From Chloroflexi bacterium UBA4736 (lineage in GTDB: Bacteria; Chloroflexota; Dormibacteria; Dormibacterales; Dormibacteraceae), in the NCBI GenBank assembly GCA_002404015.1, contig DHIW01000005.1:1-15016 (forward strand): 15,016 bases of DNA, in the 5' to 3' direction. Both the position numbers and the translations under genes were made by a program. Under the pieces are notes generated by a model that saw only the letters and a program-made list of their open reading frames with translations, was not told the origin of the DNA and made no database searches. Position 1 is the first letter of the stretch; each line of letters begins with the position of its first letter. Below, piece after piece: positions 7,405 through 12,997 of this stretch.

Positions 7405-8172
7405 TCAGCCCCGCTCCCCGTGGCGGCCCTGGCCGGACGCGAAACGGCTGGCGCCCTCGGCGGACTCGCCCGAGGCGACCGTATCCAGGCCGTGCCGGGC
7501 CTCGTTGCGGCCGGCCGCCGCCTCGTCCAGCCCCCACTGCTCCAGGACCGACAGGCGGTCATTGCGCATCGCCGCCTGCGGAAAGCCGGCGACCTGACGG
7601 GCCAGCTCCAGAGCGGCGGCGAGCGCCTGGCCGGGCTCCACGAGCCTGTCCACCAGCCCCATGGCGTGGGCTTCCTCGGCGCCCACCGGCCTGCCGGTCA
7701 GGATCAGGTCGAGGGCTCGGCCCTGGCCGATCAGCCGGGGCAGCCGCACCGTCCCGAGATCCACCAGCGGCACGCCGAAGCGGCGGTTGAAGACGCCCAG
7801 CACGGCGTCCCGGGCGGCCACCCTCAGGTCGCACCAGGTCGCCAGCTCCAGGCCGCCCGCCACGCAGGGGCCCTCGATGGCAGCGATGACCGGCTTGGAG
7901 AGGCGCAGCCGCGTGGGACCCATGGGGCCCGGCCCCTCCTCCGCGAACGGGCGTTGGTCGCCGGCCGCCAATGCCTTCAGGTCGGCGCCCGCGCAGAATG
8001 CGCCGCCGGCGCCTGTGAGAATCCCCACCCGCGCCTGCGGGTCGTCGTCGAAGGCGGTGAAAGCCGCCAGTAGGGCGGCGGCCGCCACGGCGTCCACGGC
8101 GTTGCGCCGCTCGGGCCGGTCGATGGTCACGACGGTGACTGGGCCTTCGCGGTCCACCCGGATGTCGCTCAT
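7405..8172 (-). CDS. Crotonase/enoyl-CoA hydratase family protein
   Basis: 255 aa, normal crotonase length. The oxyanion-hole segments are present: FCAGADLKAL (59-68) and GPCVAGGLELA (101-111). The two catalytic glutamates of classical enoyl-CoA hydratase appear to be missing: aligned on FGxPE and AMEM, these positions read FNRR (Asn129) and ALDL (Asp155). The RRFGVPLVDLGTVRLPRLIG segment (130-149) matches a large, mostly uncharacterised actinobacterial-type crotonase subgroup. It probably acts on a CoA ester, but hydration, isomerisation or C-C bond chemistry cannot be told apart. I start it at the ATG giving MSDIRVD; the frame stays open upstream, but that part is antisense to the Ldh2-type gene and lacks crotonase homology. 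First gene of the operon, nine bases downstream of a TATAGT box. Confidence 0.9.
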   Translation of the reverse strand: MSDIRVDREGPVTVVTIDRPERRNAVDAVAAAALLAAFTAFDDDPQARVGILTGAGGAFCAGADLKALAAGDQRPFAEEGPGPMGPTRLRLSKPVIAAIEGPCVAGGLELATWCDLRVAARDAVLGVFNRRFGVPLVDLGTVRLPRLIGQGRALDLILTGRPVGAEEAHAMGLVDRLVEPGQALAAALELARQVAGFPQAAMRNDRLSVLEQWGLDEAAAGRNEARHGLDTVASGESAEGASRFASGQGRHGERG

Positions 8173-8181
8173 CCTGAGCCG

Positions 8182-8191
8182 ACTATAGACT
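8182..8191. promoter_or_regulatory. Overlapping divergent -10 elements between crotonase and Ldh2-type genes
   Basis: The decamer ACTATAGACT holds two TANNNT -10 boxes. On the plus strand TAGACT (8186-8191) lies six bases before the GTG at 8198, the textbook spacing for a leaderless mRNA. On the minus strand TATAGT (8187-8182) lies nine bases before the ATG at 8172. The whole intergenic gap is 25 bases, so neither gene has room for a normal leader. No clear -35 boxes are visible. The two promoters share bases and should exclude each other. Confidence 0.55.
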
Positions 8192-8197
8192 CGGTCG

Positions 8198-9214
8198 GTG
8201 GTCGTCGCCCCGGGCCGCCTGCACCTGTTCATCGCGGCCGCGCTGGGCGACCTGGACGTGCCCGAGCAGGATGCGGCCACGGTCGCCCTCAGCCTGGTCC
8301 AGGCCGAGCTGGAGGGCCAGTCCGGGCACGGCGCGATCCGGCTGCCGTTCCTGCTGGGGCGGCTCAAGGCGGGCCTGATCAATTCCCGACCCCAGATGCG
8401 GGTCCTGAGCGAGCGCCCGGCCGCGGCGGTGCTGGACGGCGGCAACGGCCTGGGGCCGGTGGTGGGGGTCAAGGCGTTGGAGCTCGCCATGACGATGGCG
8501 CGGGCCACCGGGGTCGGGGTGTGCGCGGTCCAGCGCAGCAACCACCTGGGCGCGGTCGGCTTCTACGTCAACCTGGCGGCCAGCGAGGGCCTGATCGCGC
8601 TCGCGCTCGGCAACACGCCGCCCGCGATGGCGCCGCCGGGCGGCCGGACGGCTTTCCTGGGCACCAACCCGCTGGCGGCCGCCTTCCCGACGCTCGACGC
8701 GCCGGTGGTGGTGGACATGGCGACCAGCCAGGTGGCACGCGGGCGCCTGATGAAGGCCGCCCGGGCCGGCCAAGCCATTCCCAAGGGCTGGGGCCTGGAC
8801 GCCGCGGGCCGCGACACCACCGACGCGACAGCCGCGCTGGCGGGCACGATGGTCCCGCTGGGCGGCGCCAAGGGTTTCGCGCTGGCCCTGGTCGTGGAAG
8901 CCCTGAGCGGGGTGCTGGCCGGCTCCGCGGTCGGGCCCGCCGTGGGGGGCACGATCGCCGCTTCGGACCGGGAGAGCGATGTCGGCCACTGCTTCATCGT
9001 CCTGGACCCGGAGGCTTTCGGAGGGGGCTTCGCGGAGCGCATGGCAGCCCTCGCCGATCAGATCCGGGCCGTCGAGCCGCTCGACCCCGCCGTCCAGGTC
9101 CGCCTGCCCGGCGACCGCCGGCGGAAGGAGGCCGAGCAGAGGCGGGCGGCGGGCATCGAGCTGCCCGACGGGCTGGTCGCCGAGCTGGAGGAAGCGACCG
9201 GCCGGACGCTCTAA
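8198..9214 (+). CDS. Ldh2-family (malate/L-lactate/sulfolactate) NAD(P)-dependent dehydrogenase
   Basis: 338 aa, full length for the Ldh2/ComC/AllD family, which is unrelated to classical MDH/LDH. Landmarks: EGQSGHGAIRLP (39-50; the family norm is GHxSHGxxRxP, so the Ser before HG is Gly), the SNHLGAVGFY stretch (114-123) with the proposed catalytic His, GTNPLAAAFP, DMATS, a P-GW--D--G--TTD segment, PLGGAKGFALALVVEALSGVLAG, and VGHCFIVLDPEAF. It reduces or oxidises a 2-hydroxyacid; known substrates include malate, lactate, ureidoglycolate, 2,3-diketogulonate and (R)-sulfolactate. Placement opposite a SuyAB-like pair favours sulfolactate, as an inference. GTG start with no Shine-Dalgarno, six bases after TAGACT, suggests a leaderless transcript. 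Ends at TAA before the hairpin-repeat cluster. Confidence 0.9.
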   Translation: MVVAPGRLHLFIAAALGDLDVPEQDAATVALSLVQAELEGQSGHGAIRLPFLLGRLKAGLINSRPQMRVLSERPAAAVLDGGNGLGPVVGVKALELAMTMARATGVGVCAVQRSNHLGAVGFYVNLAASEGLIALALGNTPPAMAPPGGRTAFLGTNPLAAAFPTLDAPVVVDMATSQVARGRLMKAARAGQAIPKGWGLDAAGRDTTDATAALAGTMVPLGGAKGFALALVVEALSGVLAGSAVGPAVGGTIAASDRESDVGHCFIVLDPEAFGGGFAERMAALADQIRAVEPLDPAVQVRLPGDRRRKEAEQRRAAGIELPDGLVAELEEATGRTL

Positions 9215-9227
9215 TGGCAGCAGGACC

Positions 9228-9251
9228 CCTCCCTCCGCTTGCGGGGGGAAG
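9228..9251. repeat. GC-rich hairpin repeat, copy 1
   Basis: Imperfect inverted repeat with left arm CCTCCCTCCGC, two-base centre TT and right arm GCGGGGGGAAG, 13 bases after the stop of the Ldh2-type gene. A 27-base block from 9223 to 9249 recurs without mismatch at 9348-9374. A GGAAGGGGGGTC stretch (9255-9266) can also pair with the left side, giving an alternative larger hairpin. Probably acts as a 3' stem for the plus-strand transcript; no T run follows. Confidence 0.75.
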
Positions 9252-9303
9252 TCAGGAAGGGGGGTCGTTGAAACCATCAGCAGCCCCTGAGGCCCCCCAC
9301 CAA

Positions 9304-9327
9304 CCTCCCCCCGCGAGCGGGGGGAGG
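9304..9327. repeat. GC-rich hairpin repeat, copy 2 (perfect palindromic arms)
   Basis: Perfect 11-base arms CCTCCCCCCGC and GCGGGGGGAGG around a GA centre, followed by AAATTTAGCTA. Copies 2 and 3 share this right flank, apart from one T. It lies midway between two converging genes and could stop transcription from either side. Confidence 0.8.
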
Positions 9328-9352
9328 AAATTTAGCTAGGGCCGGCGGGACC

Positions 9353-9376
9353 CCTCCCTCCGCTTGCGGGGGGAGG
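9353..9376. repeat. GC-rich hairpin repeat, copy 3
   Basis: Arms CCTCCCTCCGC and GCGGGGGGAGG around TT, one T-G mismatch, followed by AAATTAGCTA. It is part of a 27-base direct repeat (9348-9374) identical to copy 1. It ends seven bases from the stop codon of the SuyB-like gene, so it is in the right place to be its minus-strand terminator stem. Confidence 0.8.
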
Positions 9377-9383
9377 AAATTAG

Positions 9384-10541
9384 CTAAGCCGAGCGGTAGA
9401 GCTTTGTCAGCACGAACTCTCGGTGGCCGAGCGCCTCGGCGCAGGTCAAGCGGCCATTGATGGTCCGGTCCATGACCTCCAGCAGCCGCTCCCCGGCTTC
9501 CCGCAGGTTGTACTCCCGCCAGAGCAGGCCCGAGACGTCGAGGTCGATGTGCTCAGACATGGTGCGGGCTGTGAGCGGGTTCGCCGTGACCTTGATCACC
9601 GGCACGATCGGGTTGCCGATGATGTTGCCCTGCCCGGTCGGAAAGAGGTGCACAACCGCCCCGGCGGCGCCCATCAGCGTGATGTACTCGGCCGCCGCCG
9701 ACGAGGAGTCCATGAAGTTGAGCCCGGGCCGGGTGGGCGCGACTCCGGGTTCCAGGGCATCCACCACCGGCGTGGTCCCCGTCTTGGCGATGTTGCCGAG
9801 CGCCTTCTCCTCGATCGTGGAAAGGCCGCCGCGGATGTTGCCCTGGGTCGGCTGGGAACCCAGCAGGTTGGCGTTGCTGGACTCGATCTCGCGGATGTAG
9901 CCGTCGTAGAAGGCCTGGAAGGGGGCGCGAACCGCCTCGTCCGCGCAGCGGCTCGCGATCAGGTCCTCGCCGCCCGTCAGCTCCGTGGTCTCGCCGAAGA
10001 TCACCGTCCCGCCCTCCCCCACCTGGCGGTCAACCACCTCGGCCACGGTCGGACAGGAGCCGAGCCCGGTAGTCGTGTCGGATTCGCCGCACTTGATGCT
10101 CAACAGGAGGTCGCGGCGGGCCACCGGCTCGCGCGTCAGCTCGGAGGCGTCCTGCAGGAAGCCCTGGGCCGCGCGGGCCGCCGCCGCCAGCGTCTGCAGG
10201 TCGCCGTGGCGCTCGATCGAGAACCCGGCGACCGGCTTGCCGGTCCCGGCGATGCCCTGCACGATGCGATCCGTCCAGTTGGGCTCGATGCCGACCACGA
10301 CGGCGGCGGCGACGTTGGGGTTGCCGCCGTTCCCGATCAGCGTCCGAAATGTCAGCTCGAGGTCGGCGCCGTACTGCAGCCGGCCGTAGTGGTGCGACAG
10401 CGCGACCGTGCCGGGCACCACCTTGGCCACGTTTTCGCAGACCGCGTTCGAGAGGTCGTCCACCGGGATGATGGCGACCAGGTTGCGGATCCCGAACCGT
10501 CCGTCGGGCCGGCGGAAGCCGGTCAGGCGCTCTGCTGCCAT
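9384..10541 (-). CDS. UxaA-family lyase large subunit, (R)-sulfolactate sulfo-lyase beta (SuyB)-like
   Basis: 385 aa. It matches the large domain of altronate/galactarate dehydratase-family enzymes: FGIRN (16-20), the IKCGESDTTTGLGSCPT region (149-165) with conserved Cys151, FGETTELTGGEDL, PTQGNIRGGLSTIEEKALGNI (231-251), and GQGNIIGNPIVPVIKV (303-318). The segment FMDSSSAAAEY and the TMSEHIDLDVSGLL ending (327-340) look, from memory, more like SuyB than UxaA. UxaA is one fused chain of about 495 aa, whereas here the SAF-like domain is a separate upstream gene, as in SuyA-SuyB. SuyAB removes sulfite from (R)-sulfolactate to give pyruvate. Another sugar-acid dehydratase remains possible. ATG start lies inside the small-subunit gene (19-base overlap). 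No sulfite exporter or sulfolactate transporter is seen nearby. Confidence 0.85.
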   Translation of the reverse strand: MAAERLTGFRRPDGRFGIRNLVAIIPVDDLSNAVCENVAKVVPGTVALSHHYGRLQYGADLELTFRTLIGNGGNPNVAAAVVVGIEPNWTDRIVQGIAGTGKPVAGFSIERHGDLQTLAAAARAAQGFLQDASELTREPVARRDLLLSIKCGESDTTTGLGSCPTVAEVVDRQVGEGGTVIFGETTELTGGEDLIASRCADEAVRAPFQAFYDGYIREIESSNANLLGSQPTQGNIRGGLSTIEEKALGNIAKTGTTPVVDALEPGVAPTRPGLNFMDSSSAAAEYITLMGAAGAVVHLFPTGQGNIIGNPIVPVIKVTANPLTARTMSEHIDLDVSGLLWREYNLREAGERLLEVMDRTINGRLTCAEALGHREFVLTKLYRSA

Positions 10542-10768
10542 CTGGCGCTCCGAACGTTGTGGACGTGAACCAGCCGGCCTTGACCGATCGCCTGCCGCGT
10601 GACGGCGACGCGCACCCCGTACTCGACGACGTCCTCGCCCAGGGCCAGATCGCGCAGGGCCACCTTATGGCCCAGCGGGACCTCCTCCAGCACTTCCAGC
10701 CGGAGCTCCCGGTCGCTGTCCATGTGCACGACCACCGCGCTCCCCGGCCGCACGTCGCGGACGGCCAC
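10523..10768 (-). CDS. SAF-domain small subunit of the UxaA-family lyase (SuyA-like); start uncertain
   Basis: 81 aa from the first ordinary start, GTG at 10768. It matches the SAF/UxaA N-terminal domain: VLEEVPLGHKVALRDLALGEDVVEYG and the ending VHVHNVRSARW, a tail I associate with SuyA. It forms the small subunit of the lyase; the large-subunit gene overlaps it by 19 bases. The reading frame stays open upstream and spells HFLVHNEGDHVGVAV across the GTG, which is the expected first strand of this family. No ATG, GTG or TTG lies in frame upstream of 10768; candidates are ATC at 10837, ATC at 10828 or CTG at 10798. AAGGTGA lies ten bases before the GTG and could be a Shine-Dalgarno, but the same bases also encode the conserved EGD. 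The protein is probably about 100 aa. Confidence 0.78.
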   Translation of the reverse strand: MAVRDVRPGSAVVVHMDSDRELRLEVLEEVPLGHKVALRDLALGEDVVEYGVRVAVTRQAIGQGRLVHVHNVRSARWQQSA

Positions 10769-10841
10769 GCCTACGTGGTCACCTTCGTTGTGGACCAGGA
10801 AATGGGGCGCCGATGGCGGCGGCTCGATCTCCCCGATGGGC

Positions 10842-10847
10842 AGTCTA
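10842..10847 (-). promoter_or_regulatory. Possible -10 box (TAGACT) for the lyase operon
   Basis: TAGACT on the minus strand is the same hexamer as the Ldh2-type -10 box. It overlaps the response-regulator stop codon (TAG, 10847-10845) and lies four bases before the in-frame ATC at 10837 of the extended small-subunit frame. Short and unproven. Confidence 0.25.
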
Positions 10848-11240
10848 GGAGTTGCTCGGTGGCAGGATCCGGGCGACTCTGGCGGCCAGGCCGGCGGGCG
10901 TGATCCTGGCCTTGATCAGCCAGCCCGCGATACCCAGCGCGCGCGCCTCCCGTACCCCGCGGCCGCCCCCCGCCGAGTTGGAGACGATCAGGACCGGGAC
11001 GTCGCGGGTCGAACCGGCTGCGCGCAGGCCACGCAGCACCTCGATCCCGTTCAGCCCGGGCAGCATGATGTCGAGCAGGACCAGCGCCGGACGGCTTTTC
11101 AGGGCCGACCGGAGCCCGCTCTCGCCGTCCCAGGCGACCTCCAACTCCCAACCCTGAGACTCGAGCTTCAGCCGGTACATCTCGGCGATGACCGAGTCGT
11201 CCTCGATGAGGAGGATTCTGCCCAGACCCACAGGATCCAT
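10845..11240 (-). CDS. Single-domain response regulator (CheY-like REC)
   Basis: 131 aa, a receiver domain only, with no DNA-binding or enzyme output domain. The acidic pocket is EDD (13-15), the phosphoacceptor Asp57 (LLDIMLPGLNG), the switch residue Ser87 (VSNSAG) and the conserved Lys110 (LIKARITP). It should be phosphorylated by a histidine kinase not encoded here and act through protein contacts. The SNSAGGGRG-type insertion after strand 4 is common in stand-alone REC proteins of soil bacteria. It lies directly upstream of the SuyAB-like genes on the same strand, with the extended small-subunit frame starting at or beside its stop codon, so co-transcription is possible. ATG start without a convincing Shine-Dalgarno. 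Confidence 0.9.
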   Translation of the reverse strand: MDPVGLGRILLIEDDSVIAEMYRLKLESQGWELEVAWDGESGLRSALKSRPALVLLDIMLPGLNGIEVLRGLRAAGSTRDVPVLIVSNSAGGGRGVREARALGIAGWLIKARITPAGLAARVARILPPSNS

Positions 11241-11288
11241 CTCACGGCGAGGCCCAGAAGAACGGGGAGCGGGCCTGTGAAGAAACGC

Positions 11289-11302
11289 CTCGATAGCGAG
11301 GA
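11289..11302 (-). terminator. Weak terminator-like hairpin after the EamA gene
   Basis: CCTCG-CTAT-CGAGG on the minus strand, followed by CGTTTCTTC, 22 bases after the transporter stop. The stem is only five base pairs and the T run is interrupted. A second inverted repeat, AGGCCC (11250-11255) with GGGCCT (11271-11276), lies further downstream. The rest of the 84-base gap holds nothing else I recognise. Confidence 0.35.
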
Positions 11303-11324
11303 CGAAGTGACGGCCAGGTCGCCT

Positions 11325-12242
11325 CTACGACGCGGCGGCGTCGGAACTGGGAGCGTCGCGACTTTGGGCGAGGGCTCTCGCGGCGACCGGCCGCCGCCTG
11401 GTCGCCAGGAACAAGCCCACCAGGATCAGGGCGAAGCCGACCGCCTTGCCCACCGTGAACGGCTCGCCGAGGAGGGCGACGCCGAGCGCCAGCGCCACGG
11501 CCGGGTTGATGTACGTGATGACCTGGGCGCGCACCGCGCCCACCTCCGCGATCAGTGCGAAGAACAGCAGGAAGGCCAGCGAGGTGCATACGGCCGCGAG
11601 GATCACCACGGCGCCGAGTACGCGCGCCGACGGGAGGCTGTGCGGCATCTGCGCCAGTCCCACCGGGGCGTAGACCAACGCGGTCACAACCAGGGACGCC
11701 GCCACAACGCCTGAGGCGGGCACATCCGAGAGGCGGCGGGCGACGATCATCGGCCCGATCGCATAGCAGACCGTGACCAAGCCAAGTTCTCCGGCGGCGC
11801 CGAGGTCACGAGTCGATACATCGAGGCCGAGCAGCACCGCAACCCCGATAAAGCCGACGACCAGGCCGCCGACGCGGCGGGCGTCGGGCCGCGCCTCGCC
11901 GCCCGGAAGCAGCGCCAGCACCGCACCGATCAGCGGGACCGCGGCGATCAGCAGGCCGGTCAGCGAACTGGAGATGTGCTGCTCGGCGTCGGCCAGGAGG
12001 AACCAGGGCACGGTGACCTCGACCGCCGTGTACGCGAGGATCGTCTTCCAGCGCGGAAACAGGGGCCGGATGTCGCCCCGGAAGGCTACGAGCGGAAGCA
12101 GGAGGAGCGCCCCGATCGAGGTCCGGAGCAGCACCAGGGTCGCCGGCGTCAGGCCGCCGACCACGGCGACCTTGATCAGCAGGTAGGGGATGCCCCAGAT
12201 CACTCCCACGGCCACGAAGAGGGCCCAGCCGCGTTTTGTCAC
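11325..12242 (-). CDS. EamA/DMT-superfamily transporter
   Basis: 305 aa with about ten hydrophobic segments in two EamA repeats (about 8-138 and 148-290). Typical signs are the first-helix motif VGVIWGIPYLLIKVAV (12-27), the LVLLRTSIGALLLLP segment with its conserved Arg (37-51), and the late-repeat YINPAVALALGVALLGEPFT (246-265) followed by GFALILVGLFLA. The family exports or imports small metabolites such as amino acids, sugars or nucleotides; the substrate cannot be read from the sequence. The C-terminal tail (about 285-305) is polar, as usual. GTG start; no Shine-Dalgarno visible, and TACCGT eleven bases upstream could be a -10 box for a short-leader mRNA. It is a single gene between hairpins, with no clear link to its neighbours. 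Confidence 0.92.
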   Translation of the reverse strand: MTKRGWALFVAVGVIWGIPYLLIKVAVVGGLTPATLVLLRTSIGALLLLPLVAFRGDIRPLFPRWKTILAYTAVEVTVPWFLLADAEQHISSSLTGLLIAAVPLIGAVLALLPGGEARPDARRVGGLVVGFIGVAVLLGLDVSTRDLGAAGELGLVTVCYAIGPMIVARRLSDVPASGVVAASLVVTALVYAPVGLAQMPHSLPSARVLGAVVILAAVCTSLAFLLFFALIAEVGAVRAQVITYINPAVALALGVALLGEPFTVGKAVGFALILVGLFLATRRRPVAARALAQSRDAPSSDAAAS

Positions 12243-12293
12243 GTTAGGGCTACACGGTAAAGAAGAGCGTCATTCCCCTGCCACGGTGAGGGT

Positions 12294-12331
12294 GGGGTCA
12301 GCGCCGGCGGCCGAAGCCTGGCGCTGACCCC
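12294..12331 (-). terminator. Perfect 12-base-pair hairpin after the CHRD gene
   Basis: GGGGTCAGCGCC (12294-12305) and GGCGCTGACCCC (12320-12331) are exact reverse complements around a 14-base loop, 11 bases after the CHRD stop codon. No T run follows on either strand, so it would be a stem-only terminator or 3' stabiliser, a form frequent in high-GC bacteria. Confidence 0.6.
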
Positions 12332-12342
12332 CGAGCGCGAGG

Positions 12343-12876
12343 TCAGTCCTCCCCGTGGTCTCCCACGGGCGTGATCTGGCCCCGAATCTCACCGGCAGGG
12401 AATGTCGGTGAGTGGATGTTCACGTAGGCGTTGCCGCTGCGCAGGGCGGCTACGACCTCGGCGAATGTGAACGGAACCGGGGGCACCGTCCCCGGATGGC
12501 TGCCGTGAACGTCGGCCGCCGTCCGAACGCCACCGACTTCGAAGTTGTCACCGGTAACGCTGTTCCAGGGCGGCGGCGGGATCGCGAAGAAGTACACGGT
12601 GATGGGACCAGCTGTCCCCCTAGCGCCGATGTGGATGTGGGACTGGCTGATCTGGGCGACCCCGTTCGAGGTCAGCTTGAAGCGCAGCTTCGTGCCGTTG
12701 GAGACGAGGCGGATGTCGAGGGTGCCGGTCCCCTTGGCGCCGTTCGGGGGGGTCTCCTGCGCGCCCGTCAGGTGGGCTACGAAATGGGTGGCCGGGGAGC
12801 TGGCCGTGGCGCTCGTGGCACCGGGCAGCATTACGGCGACCAACAGGCCTAGGGCAATCGGGATTCTCTTCAGCAA
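12343..12876 (-). CDS. Secreted CHRD-domain protein
   Basis: 177 aa from TTG at 12876. The start is chosen because GGAGGAG lies six bases upstream and because it puts a clean signal peptide at the N-terminus: MLKRIP, a hydrophobic core at about 5-18, and an Ala-rich cleavage region at about 20-25 (GATSATASS). The mature part is a CHRD domain: FVAHLTGAQETPPNGAKGTG (32-51), SHIHIG (79-84), a Pro-rich insertion (AIPPPPWN), then GNAYVNIHSPTFPAGEIRGQI (148-168). CHRD domains occur in exported proteins of bacteria and in animal chordin; their biochemical role in bacteria is not established. An upstream start at 12948 would give an Arg-rich N-terminus unlike a signal peptide and is rejected. A small palindrome, ATCGG-A-CCGAT (12900-12910), lies in the likely leader. 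Confidence 0.88.
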   Translation of the reverse strand: MLKRIPIALGLLVAVMLPGATSATASSPATHFVAHLTGAQETPPNGAKGTGTLDIRLVSNGTKLRFKLTSNGVAQISQSHIHIGARGTAGPITVYFFAIPPPPWNSVTGDNFEVGGVRTAADVHGSHPGTVPPVPFTFAEVVAALRSGNAYVNIHSPTFPAGEIRGQITPVGDHGED

Positions 12877-12882
12877 GTGCAG

Positions 12883-12889
12883 CTCCTCC
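12883..12889 (-). promoter_or_regulatory. Shine-Dalgarno GGAGGAG fixing the CHRD TTG start
   Basis: Strongest ribosome-binding site in the window, GGAGGAG with a six-base spacer (CTGCAC) to TTG at 12876. It decides the start of the CHRD gene. The 121-base gap 12877-12997 around it otherwise holds a TAGGCT hexamer that could be a -10 box and a small palindrome at 12900-12910. Confidence 0.65.
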
Positions 12890-12997
12890 GCAGCTAACGA
12901 TCGGACCGATGCACGGCCGAGCCTAGTGCCGTGGCGGGACCACTGCACCTATTGAACTGCGCGCCCCTGACACCTGCCCAGGGCCTCCGTCAACGGC

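Noticed and set aside
8173..8541. Upstream extension of the crotonase frame
   Set aside because: It lies antisense to the conserved Ldh2-type coding region and has no crotonase features; MSDIRVD is a typical crotonase N-terminus.
9223..9376. Repeat cluster considered as a CRISPR array
   Set aside because: Only three irregularly spaced, self-complementary copies, one of a different sequence form, with no regular spacers and no cas genes.
10771..11151. Alternative minus-strand frame inside the response-regulator gene
   Set aside because: Arg/Pro/Gly-rich shadow of the REC coding sequence, with no motif of its own.
12900..12910. ATCGG-A-CCGAT palindrome upstream of the CHRD gene as an operator
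   Set aside because: Arms of five bases are expected often by chance in this composition; no regulator gene lies nearby. Mentioned only in the gene entry.
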